From: Glycomyces sp. TRM65418
GTDB taxonomy: Bacteria > Actinomycetota > Actinomycetes > Mycobacteriales > Micromonosporaceae
Length of the DNA: 64,000 nucleotides
Direction: 5' to 3'
Assembly (NCBI RefSeq): GCF_019710475.1
Contig: NZ_JAJFAX010000004.1
Coordinates: 371,449 to 435,448 of the forward strand
The notes below the pieces were generated by a model that saw nothing but the letters and a program-made list of their open reading frames with translations, was not told where the DNA came from and did not search any database. Both the position numbers and the translations under genes were made by a program. Position 1 is the first letter of the stretch. Every line of letters starts with the position of its first letter. Below, piece after piece: positions 52,584 to 59,935 of this stretch.

Positions 52584-52620
52584 GAAACCCGGGCGGGTCC
52601 GCCAAGGCCTCCCGGGTTTC
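52584..52620 (+). terminator. Hairpin terminator of the WXG100 pair
   Basis: GAAACCCGGG (52584-52593) and CCCGGGTTTC (52611-52620) pair across 17 bases that can themselves fold (GGCGG...CCGCC), ending in TTTC. It lies 26 bases past the stop. Confidence 0.7.
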
Positions 52621-52745
52621 TGCGTACCCTCATCGTTCCTCGGGCTCGATCGGGGTCTTCCGCGAGCGCGCCCTCAGGGCGGCACCGGTACGCGGCAGCG
52701 CGGGACCGGTCGGTCCCGCCCTCGAACGCTCGTGCGGCTCGGCCC

Positions 52746-54119
52746 TCAGTCGGCCGCGGCCTTCACCGGCAGGTGGTCCGGCTCCCGCGTACCGGGCCGC
52801 CAGCCCCGCCGGCGGCCCTTCGGGATCACCTTCCGGAGGACGAGCACCAGCGCGATCAGCACGATCGAGCCGCCGACGCTCGCCCACGCCACGGTCTTCT
52901 CGAACCCGAGCGGGTCGTAGTCCGGGTCGAGCCCGGCGATCGAAGGACGGTCCTCGACGATGATCGGCTGCAGCGAGGACGGATCCTCGGTCGGCTCCGG
53001 GCTCACCGTGTCGGAGACGACCTCGCTCTCGTCGTGCGGTGCGGTCAGCGCCGCGGCCACGTTGAGCACGCCGTGGCCCTGGTAGATGTTGAAGGTGTTC
53101 GGCGGATGGATCGCCGTCTCCTGCAACCGCTTCTGGATCCAGGCCGGGGTTGCCTCGGCGCCGAACTGCCCCTTGAGGAGCGCGGCCGCCCCGGCGACGA
53201 ACGGAGCGGCATAGCTCGTGCCCTGGTCGGTGCGCCAGTCGCCCGACGCGTGCGGGAAGGCCACGTTCTGGCCGGGGGCGAGCAGGTCGATGTTCGTCCC
53301 GAAGTTGGTCTGCGCGTACCAGTTCCCCACCTCGTTGTGCGCCCCCACGGCGATGACGCCGGGGTAGTTGGCGGGATAGAACGTCTGCTGGTCCGCTTCG
53401 ATGTGCCGGTCGTCCATGTGCTTGTTCTCGTTGCCGGTCGCGGCCACGATGACGACGCCGTTCGCGATGGCGTGCGCGACGGCGTTCTCGAGCGCCGGGG
53501 TCGGCACCACGGCCGACGAGACGTTGATGACGTCGGCGTCGTGCGCCACCGCGTCCAAGATGGCTCCGGCGACCACCCTGCTCTTGACGTCGTCGCCGCC
53601 TTCCTTCGAGTCGCCGTTGAAGACCCGGATGGGCAGGATGTTCGCCTCGGGTGCGACCCCGATGAAGTCGCCGTCGCCGCCGACCGGGCCTCCCGCCGCG
53701 ATCGCCGCCACCGCCGTGCCGTGGCCGTCGGAATCGCAGCGCCCCTTGGAGTCCGCGTCCCACCAGTCGTAGCCCTCCAGCAGGCGCGAGCCGAACACGT
53801 CGGACCGCTCCGCCGCGACACCCGAGTCGATGACGGCGATCGTCACCGGCTCCCCCTCCTCGCTGCCGGTCTCGAACACGCCGCGGTTGTACTGCTGCGC
53901 CTGGTCGAGCCCGATGAAGTTCTTCGCCCACGGCCGCTGGTTGAGCGACTCGCCGCCTTCCGTGACGGTCGCGCAGTCGACGCGGTCCGGGGTGTTCGCC
54001 ATCTCGAGCTCCCACCCGTCCTGCTGCGCCTGGGCAGGGGTGGTCGCCAGCAGTACCGTTCCGGCCGTTGCCATTGCGGCAGCGGCGGAATAGAGAGGAA
54101 TACGCGGGAGGAATCGCAC
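52746..54119 (-). CDS. mycP: Mycosin (type VII secretion-associated subtilisin protease, MycP)
   Basis: A 457-residue mycosin. A signal peptide (~1-32) is followed by the N-terminal extension that wraps the catalytic domain in mycosins, with Cys49 positioned to pair with Cys128. The triad is Asp98 (VIDSGV), His133 (DGHGTAVA) and Ser302 (GTSYAAP), with oxyanion Asn230 (AATGNEN). A transmembrane helix (TVAWASVGGSIVLIALVLVL, ~410-430) and a short basic tail anchor it. Mycosins stabilise the ESX membrane complex and cleave some substrates. GTG 54119. It is transcribed divergently from eccE; the WXG100 terminator lies past its 3' end. Confidence 0.93.
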   Translation of the reverse strand: MRFLPRIPLYSAAAAMATAGTVLLATTPAQAQQDGWELEMANTPDRVDCATVTEGGESLNQRPWAKNFIGLDQAQQYNRGVFETGSEEGEPVTIAVIDSGVAAERSDVFGSRLLEGYDWWDADSKGRCDSDGHGTAVAAIAAGGPVGGDGDFIGVAPEANILPIRVFNGDSKEGGDDVKSRVVAGAILDAVAHDADVINVSSAVVPTPALENAVAHAIANGVVIVAATGNENKHMDDRHIEADQQTFYPANYPGVIAVGAHNEVGNWYAQTNFGTNIDLLAPGQNVAFPHASGDWRTDQGTSYAAPFVAGAAALLKGQFGAEATPAWIQKRLQETAIHPPNTFNIYQGHGVLNVAAALTAPHDESEVVSDTVSPEPTEDPSSLQPIIVEDRPSIAGLDPDYDPLGFEKTVAWASVGGSIVLIALVLVLRKVIPKGRRRGWRPGTREPDHLPVKAAAD

Positions 54120-54260
54120 CCGGTCAGTCTAACGCCGCAGCGCCAGGGGCCAGGTCCGCCCGCATACCGGCCGAAACACCGCAAGGGCGGGGGACCAGCA
54201 GGTGGACTCGTCCGCTTACGATAGGTACGACCACTCACCTTCATCTTGGAGACGTCGCCA

Positions 54261-55517
54261 ATGACGATGCTGCAGGCTCAACAGCAAGCTCGCGGCACCG
54301 CGTCCGTGCAAGCCCAGCAGGACGCCGGCCCGACCCCCGGCGAGTCCGTCGTGTTCACGACCCGCTCCTCCGGCAGGCTGGGCCCGCTCACGGTCGCGCA
54401 GCTCATCATCGTCGAGATCGCCCTGCTGCTGCCGCTGGCGTGCCTGGCGTTCGGCATGATCGCGGCCGCTGTGGGCGGCGGCGTCGCGCTCATCATCCTG
54501 GTCGTCGTCTTCTGGCGCAAGGGCGACTACTGGTGGTACCAGACCTGGCCGCTCAAGTCCCGCATGAAGCGGCGCATCCGCGCCCTCGACCCCGAGCAGC
54601 TCACCGAGGTCCTCCACCGGATCGCCCCCGACCTGGGCATCACCGGCGTCGAGGACCGCGACGAGAACGTCGGCATCGGCCACGACAACGCCGGCTGGTT
54701 CTCCGTCATCGAGATCGGCACCACCGACGAGGGCACCAAGGCCGTCCCGCTCGAACGCCTGGAACGGCTCTTCGACGAGACCTCCGTCCCCGTCACCGCC
54801 GTCCAGCTCGTCGGCCACACCACGCCGGTCGGCTTGAGCGCCTACGACAACAGCCCCGCCTCCCGCTCCTACCGCGAGCTCCTCGGCGACTACCCCGCCG
54901 TGGTCCACCACAAGGCCTGGCTCTCCGTGCGTCTCGGCGCCCGCGACGCCCGCGAGGCGACCGCCGAACGCGGCGGCGAGGTCGACGGCGTCTACAAGGC
55001 GCTGGCGAGCACCTCCCAGCGGGTGAGCAAGCTCCTCGGCAACGTCGGCGTCCCGAACCGCATCCTGGACGCCGAGGGCGTCCGCGAGGCGGTCCAGCAG
55101 TCGCTCGGCGTCGCGTTCGCGCCGGTCCCCGGCGAGCGGACCGCGGAGGACTGGGACCACTGGTACGCGGACGGCCTGCGCCATGTGTCCTACCGGATCG
55201 TCAAGTGGCCCACCGACGCCGTGGCCCTGCACCGCACGGTGGACGCGCTCTCGGGCGTGCCCGCCGCGTTCGTGACGGTCTCGACCGTGGTCACCGCGGG
55301 CACCAACGGCAAGGTCAACCCGGACGGCCGCGTCACCGGCCGGCAGCTCGCGGTGGACGCGATCGTCCGCCTGGCGCTCGACCAGGCCTCGTGGGAGTCC
55401 GCTCAGAACCAGCTGCTCAACGTCGCCGACCAGCTCGGCGTCCGCCTGCAGCGCCTCGACGGCGAGCACGGCCCCGCCGCGTACGCATCCGCCCCGACCG
55501 GAGGAGGCCCTCGATGA
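54261..55517 (+). CDS. eccE: Type VII secretion protein EccE
   Basis: A 418-residue EccE-like protein. Two adjacent membrane helices (GPLTVAQLIIVEIALLLPLAC and MIAAAVGGGVALIILVVVFW, ~45-85) are followed by DYWWYQTWPLKSRMKRR and a large cytoplasmic domain with AVQLVGHTTPVG, RSYRELLGDYPAVVHHKAWLSVRL and AAFVTVSTVVTAG. This matches the family layout, and the position beside mycP supports it. EccE sits at the edge of the ESX core complex. ATG 54261 is preferred over TTG 54246; GGAG lies 9 bases upstream. Its stop overlaps the next start (ATGA). Confidence 0.9.
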   Translation: MTMLQAQQQARGTASVQAQQDAGPTPGESVVFTTRSSGRLGPLTVAQLIIVEIALLLPLACLAFGMIAAAVGGGVALIILVVVFWRKGDYWWYQTWPLKSRMKRRIRALDPEQLTEVLHRIAPDLGITGVEDRDENVGIGHDNAGWFSVIEIGTTDEGTKAVPLERLERLFDETSVPVTAVQLVGHTTPVGLSAYDNSPASRSYRELLGDYPAVVHHKAWLSVRLGARDAREATAERGGEVDGVYKALASTSQRVSKLLGNVGVPNRILDAEGVREAVQQSLGVAFAPVPGERTAEDWDHWYADGLRHVSYRIVKWPTDAVALHRTVDALSGVPAAFVTVSTVVTAGTNGKVNPDGRVTGRQLAVDAIVRLALDQASWESAQNQLLNVADQLGVRLQRLDGEHGPAAYASAPTGGGPR

Positions 55518-57271
55518 GCGACCGCAACAACGGCACCGGCAACGTCTACGGCGGCGGCACCTACCAGGGCGGCACGTACCAGAGCGGCGCCTACCGCTCC
55601 GGCCGTCACTCCGACGACGAGGACGAGCGGCAGGGCGGTGACCGGCCGCGTCCGGTCGACGACGAGGACGCGGGCACTGTCAAGGTCGCCCGCAGCGGCA
55701 GCACGGGCTCGATCTCCCCGCAGCAGCCGCCTTCGGCCCCTTCGAGCCCGGCGACCTCCTCTCCGCAGACGCCCGCGTACGGGCAGCCCGGCCACACCGG
55801 CCCGCAGAGCCCCGCCTACGGGGCTCCCGGCGAGGCCGCGTCGGCCCGCCAGGGCCGGCCGTCCGCACCGCAGGGTCAGGCCCCCCAGCCGCCGATCAGC
55901 GCACGAGGCGGCGCGCAGCCGCCCCGGCCCGCCCAGCAGCCCGGGCAGCCGCAGCACCAGACCCCCCGGCCGCCGGAGATGCGCCCGACCGTGCCGCCGG
56001 CCGGCGGTCAGCCGCAGCCGTCCTCGCCGCCGCAACTCCAGCAGCAGCCCCCGCGACCGGCCGCCCCGCCGCCGACCTCGCCGCCCGCAGCGCAACCGCC
56101 CGCCGGCCGACCTCCGGCGGTGCGTCCTTCGGTGCAGCCCCCGGCGACCCCGCCCGTGGCGCAACCGCCCGCGCCGCAGGGGCCTCCGTCGCCGCAGTCC
56201 CAGCCGCCCTACCAGCTGCCGGGGCAGTCGCCGAGCCAACCGCCCCCGCCGTCGGTCGCGCCGGTCTCCGCCGCGCCTGTGAGCGCGCCCTCGATCTCCC
56301 CGGTCTCGGCGCAGCCGGTGTCCGGCCAGCCGGTCTCGGGACAGCCCATGTCCGGCGGCCCCGTCTCCGGGCAGCCGTACTCCGCGCAGCCCGCCTCGGC
56401 CCAGCCCTACTCGGGGATGCCGTACTCCGGCGCGGCCCCGATCACCGGCGGCCCGATCAGCTCCCTGCCGACCTCGGCGGGCCTGTTCGGCGTCTCCCAG
56501 GTCTCGGCCGGCCCCACCGAGGGCACCGTCTACGGCCTGCCGGTCACCGACCGCGCCGTCGAGACCGCCAGCGACGCGGGCAGGCCGATCGAGGCGGTCA
56601 GGCCCGCCCCGCAGATCCCGACCGCGCGGGCCCTGGAGCTCATGACCTCCGCCAGCCCGCCCTCGGGGCTCGTGATCGGCCGCGACGCCGAGCAGGTGCC
56701 GGTCGTCGCGCCGTTCTTCCGCCCCGAGGAGACGCGCATCAACCTCATCGGCGGCGTGTACCTCGCCCGCCTGCTCGTCTTCCGCGCCTTGGCGATCGGC
56801 ACCCGTGTCGCGGTGTGCACCACCCGCCCGCAGGAGTGGAACGGCCTGGGCGAGACCGCGACCGGCCGGAACGACCGGCTCGCGGTCCTGCACGGCGACC
56901 AGCCGGTCACCGTCGAGGCCAGCCAGCACTCGCCCGCGCTGTACGTGTACGACGTCGGCGAGCGCGGTTCCCAGACGAAGCCGGTCCTCGGCCCCTGGCG
57001 CACCCAGCTGACGGTGCTCCCGCGCTTGACCAACTACGCCGACGACCTCACCGGCGAGGCCCACATGACGGTCCTCCAGCGGCTCACCGCCGAGGAGGCC
57101 CAGATCGCCCGCTCGGCGATCCGGGTCAACCAGGAGGTGCTGCAGTGGCTCCAGATGCTCCACGACGACATGATCGCCATGCTCCGGAAGGGCCAGAAGG
57201 AGCGGTACCTGTGGTGCGCGCCGACCTCGATCGAGGCACAGATGTTCGGCGCGCCCATGCGGACGTACTGA
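55514..57271 (+). CDS. Proline-rich type VII locus protein with C-terminal globular domain
   Basis: A 585-residue protein. Residues 1-~350 are disordered: Gly/Tyr/Ser repeats, then a long Pro/Gln/Ser region with short repeats (PVSGQPVSGQP, QPYSAQPASAQP). The C-terminal ~220 residues are globular (LVIGRDAEQVPVVAPFFRPEE, INLIGGVYLARLLVFRALAIG, WRTQLTVLPRL, helical IRVNQEVLQWLQMLHDDMIAM). The globular part looks cytoplasmic: no signal peptide and no clear helix. It is translationally coupled to eccE (ATGA overlap), so it is probably a dedicated component or regulator of this secretion system. No family was recognised. A strong hairpin follows. Confidence 0.8.
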   Translation: MSDRNNGTGNVYGGGTYQGGTYQSGAYRSGRHSDDEDERQGGDRPRPVDDEDAGTVKVARSGSTGSISPQQPPSAPSSPATSSPQTPAYGQPGHTGPQSPAYGAPGEAASARQGRPSAPQGQAPQPPISARGGAQPPRPAQQPGQPQHQTPRPPEMRPTVPPAGGQPQPSSPPQLQQQPPRPAAPPPTSPPAAQPPAGRPPAVRPSVQPPATPPVAQPPAPQGPPSPQSQPPYQLPGQSPSQPPPPSVAPVSAAPVSAPSISPVSAQPVSGQPVSGQPMSGGPVSGQPYSAQPASAQPYSGMPYSGAAPITGGPISSLPTSAGLFGVSQVSAGPTEGTVYGLPVTDRAVETASDAGRPIEAVRPAPQIPTARALELMTSASPPSGLVIGRDAEQVPVVAPFFRPEETRINLIGGVYLARLLVFRALAIGTRVAVCTTRPQEWNGLGETATGRNDRLAVLHGDQPVTVEASQHSPALYVYDVGERGSQTKPVLGPWRTQLTVLPRLTNYADDLTGEAHMTVLQRLTAEEAQIARSAIRVNQEVLQWLQMLHDDMIAMLRKGQKERYLWCAPTSIEAQMFGAPMRTY

Positions 57272-57290
57272 TACGCGTCCGACGGCATGA

Positions 57291-57324
57291 AGCAGGGGCG
57301 GGGCCGTTCGGCCCCGCCCCTGCT
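57291..57324. terminator. Bidirectional hairpin terminator
   Basis: AGCAGGGGCGGGGCC (57291-57305), loop GTTC, then the exact complement (57310-57324), between convergent genes. Confidence 0.85.
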
Positions 57325-57337
57325 CACGTCATGTGGA

Positions 57338-58624
57338 CTAGCTCGCGTCCTGCCAGCGCTCCAGGTACGCGTTCGCCAGCTCGGTCGCCAGGTCCGTCAG
57401 CCCCTGCTCGTCCACCGCGGTGTCCGGCGCCACCGACAGGCGCACCACCACGTAGACGTTGTCGTCCTTGACGTGCAGGTGGTAGTTCGAAGTCCCCTCC
57501 GCGACCACTCGCGCGACCGCCGCCGACTCGTCGCCGACCGACGGGGCCGGGTCGACGGGGGTCCAGGCCTCGCCCATCTCGCCGATGTCGCCGGTGCCCA
57601 GCTCGAAGTTGACACTCGCCTTCGCGTCGGAGTCGAAGACCATGCCCTCGACCTCCAGCAGCGCCGCGGCCCGCTCGGGCTCGCCGTACGTCATCGAGCA
57701 CGACTGCACCCAGCCGCTGCTCTTCTCCTCGGCGCCGGCGACGGACTCGGGCTCGGTCCCGTCCACGAGCGCTTCGAGCGGGGCCGCGTCCACCAGGCCG
57801 CAGGGCTCCTCGCTGCCGGCGTAGGTCAGGCCCGCGTCGGCTCCCGTCGCCGTCTCGTCGCCGGGGGGCCGGCTCATGAACCACCACACGCCGCCGCCGA
57901 CGAGGGCGAGCACCACCACGCCGATGATGATCTTGGGGATGGGGCTGGATTTGCGGGCCCGGCTGCGGACCTTCTGGAAGTCCGAGCGTCGGCGCGGTTC
58001 CTTCGGCATGTAGCCGAGCTTCCCGATGGCGGCCGTCTCGGTGCCGTTGTCCCAGTCGCGCACCTGGTCGTCGGCGAACGCGGCCTCCTCGAACGGCTCG
58101 TCCTTCCGCGGCGGCACTTCCGCGCCGGCGGGGGCGCCCGACTGCGGCCGGTACTCGGGCCGGGCCGGCGGCGCGCCGCCGCCCCACTGGTCGGTGCGCG
58201 GCGTGGAGCCGGTCACGGGGCCGCTCTGCGGGCGCTGCGACGCGTAGCCGCCCGGCTGGGGCGAATACTGGGGGGACTGGTGCTGCGGAGACTGGTGGGG
58301 GCCGGGCTGCGGACCGCGGCCCGCCGAAGGGCCGCTCGCGCGCGGCGCGCCGCCGCGCGGGTCCTGCGAGGGCCTGCCGGCCTGCGGCATCGGACGCCGG
58401 CCGCCCTGCGGGCCGCCGGCCTGCGGCTGCCCTTGGTTCGGGCCGCCCTGCGGTCCACCGGGAGGATACGGGCCGTTCTGGTACTGGCCCGGTTCGCCCT
58501 GGTTCGGTCCGCCCTGCGCCCCCTGCGGACGGCCCGCTCGGGGCCGCCACTGGCCCGGACTCGACCGCGGCCCGTCCTCGGGCTGCTCGTCATATGCCGG
58601 GCCAAAGGGTGGTGTGGCGCTCAC
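57338..58624 (-). CDS. Pro/Gln/Gly-rich single-pass protein with DUF3558-like extracytoplasmic domain
   Basis: A 428-residue protein. Residues 1-~225 are disordered and cytoplasmic (repeats of GGPNQG, QPQAGGPQGG, HQSPQ). One transmembrane helix (IPKIIIGVVVLALVGGGVWWF, ~228-248) leads to an extracytoplasmic domain (~265-428) with PCGLVDAAPLEALVDG and QSCSMTYG. Those two cysteines and their context recall DUF3558-type domains. The architecture matches the 37622-38434 and 58700-59383 proteins flanking this locus. GTG 58624 has GGAGGA ~6 bases upstream. The role is unknown; localisation beside the secretion locus suggests an accessory part. Confidence 0.8.
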   Translation of the reverse strand: MSATPPFGPAYDEQPEDGPRSSPGQWRPRAGRPQGAQGGPNQGEPGQYQNGPYPPGGPQGGPNQGQPQAGGPQGGRRPMPQAGRPSQDPRGGAPRASGPSAGRGPQPGPHQSPQHQSPQYSPQPGGYASQRPQSGPVTGSTPRTDQWGGGAPPARPEYRPQSGAPAGAEVPPRKDEPFEEAAFADDQVRDWDNGTETAAIGKLGYMPKEPRRRSDFQKVRSRARKSSPIPKIIIGVVVLALVGGGVWWFMSRPPGDETATGADAGLTYAGSEEPCGLVDAAPLEALVDGTEPESVAGAEEKSSGWVQSCSMTYGEPERAAALLEVEGMVFDSDAKASVNFELGTGDIGEMGEAWTPVDPAPSVGDESAAVARVVAEGTSNYHLHVKDDNVYVVVRLSVAPDTAVDEQGLTDLATELANAYLERWQDAS

Positions 58625-58699
58625 AATGCTCCTCCGCGAGTGATCCCCGGCGTGTCGGCTTGACGCCGCGGTAGTCCCCGCCAGCTTAAAGGGGCCCGC

Positions 58700-59383
58700 C
58701 TAATTCGCCACTCGGGGGAGCGCGTCGATGAGCCGGGCGGTGAGATCCTTCGTCAGCTGCTCGACGTCGCCGCCCTCCGGCGGCGCTCCCGAGGCGAACA
58801 CGTTCGTGCTCACGGTGGCGTTCGCCTCCTGCGCGTGCAGGCGCACCTGCGTCTCCTCGCCTTCGGCGACGACCGCGGCTGCCGCCTGCTCGCCGACCCC
58901 GCCGACGTCGGCGGTCCGGTTCCCCTCGGAGGCCTCGAACTCGAGGACGCCGGCGTACGCCGCGCGAGCCTTCGCCGCGTCCTCGTAGACCTGCACGGTC
59001 ACGAAGAGGGTCACGAGCCGGTAGGCCTCGTCCCCGGCGTACTCGGCCGAATAGGTGCAGTCGAACGTCCGCACCCGCTCCTCCGAGGACTCCTCCGGGC
59101 TCCGCGCCTGCTCGGCGTCGGCCCAGGGGGCGATCAGCTCGGGGTCGACCGCGAGCTCGCACAGGTCGCCGATCTTCCCCGCGTCCACGGCGGGACGCTC
59201 GTCGCCGATCCCGGAGGACCAGAAGAGCACGGTGCCGCCGCCCGCGAGGAGGACCGCGACGACGGCGAGCACCCAGCCGACGCTGGTGAGCTGGCGAAAG
59301 AGGTCGGCACCGCGATGCCGCCCCTGGTAGGTGGAGGGTTTCCCGTCCGCCTGGGGCTCTTCGGACTCGTCCGAGTCGATCAC
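58700..59383 (-). CDS. Single-pass membrane protein with extracytoplasmic domain
   Basis: A 227-residue protein. A short acidic cytoplasmic part (1-~34), one transmembrane helix (SVGWVLAVVAVLLAGGGTVLFW, ~34-55) and an extracytoplasmic domain with DLCELAVDPELIAPW and RTFDCTYSAEY. The two-cysteine layout parallels the 57338-58624 protein encoded 75 bases downstream, so the two look like diverged relatives in one operon. GTG 59383 is the only reasonable start, although its ribosome-binding site is weak. Function unknown. Confidence 0.75.
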   Translation of the reverse strand: MIDSDESEEPQADGKPSTYQGRHRGADLFRQLTSVGWVLAVVAVLLAGGGTVLFWSSGIGDERPAVDAGKIGDLCELAVDPELIAPWADAEQARSPEESSEERVRTFDCTYSAEYAGDEAYRLVTLFVTVQVYEDAAKARAAYAGVLEFEASEGNRTADVGGVGEQAAAAVVAEGEETQVRLHAQEANATVSTNVFASGAPPEGGDVEQLTKDLTARLIDALPRVAN

Positions 59384-59935
59384 CTGGAGTGCGATGGTCG
59401 TTCGTCCTTACGGTGGCGAAGCTTGCGAGCCGCGCATGGGCTCGTGAGGCCGGTGCTGATGCGCCACGACACAGCTTATCGAGTACGGGGGACACGGGCC
59501 ATGCGTGCGCCGTGCCAACCACGAGGAGTCGTGTTTTCTCACCCGTTCGTGAGGTCCGACACTGAGAGCGGGGGCACCGGCTCCCCGTCCGGCTCGGTGA
59601 ATGACGCAGAGTGTGCGATACTCGACCTTGTCGTACCGCACACAGCTACGGACGGTGCGATCCGGAGATGTCCTGTCCGCGTCCCTCACGACGGCGACGG
59701 ACTTGACCACTCGGCTGGGGCAGAGGTGTTTCCCAGTGCGAGTTGAGGCTTTCAGTGTGGCCCGAACGGCATGAGCGCAGCGCCGGAGCATGGCCCGCAA
59801 GCCTCTGAGGCGAAGCGAGCCGGATGCCGGCCTCCTCACGCAGGGAGGACCGCACTGCTGATGCCGCGCCCGTGCGGCAGCGGACGCAGATCGCGTCACG
59901 CGCCCGGGCGGCGGCTGGAATGGAGATTTATTCAT
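59384..59935. other. Long region upstream of rne
   Basis: 552 bases without a supportable gene. It includes an inverted repeat GTGTGCG (59611-59617)/CGCACAC (59637-59643) enclosing GATACT, a likely promoter/operator. If transcription of rne starts there, the leader would be about 300 bases long. The region just before the rne start is unusually AT-rich (GGAGATTTATTCAT). Confidence 0.5.
59611..59643. promoter_or_regulatory. Inverted repeat with GATACT box upstream of rne
   Basis: GTGTGCG-A-TAC (59611-59621) faces GTA-C-CGCACAC (59633-59643), one mismatch. GTGCGATACTCGAC at 59613-59626 is identical to 41753-41766 before eccC. GATACT may be a -10. Confidence 0.5.
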
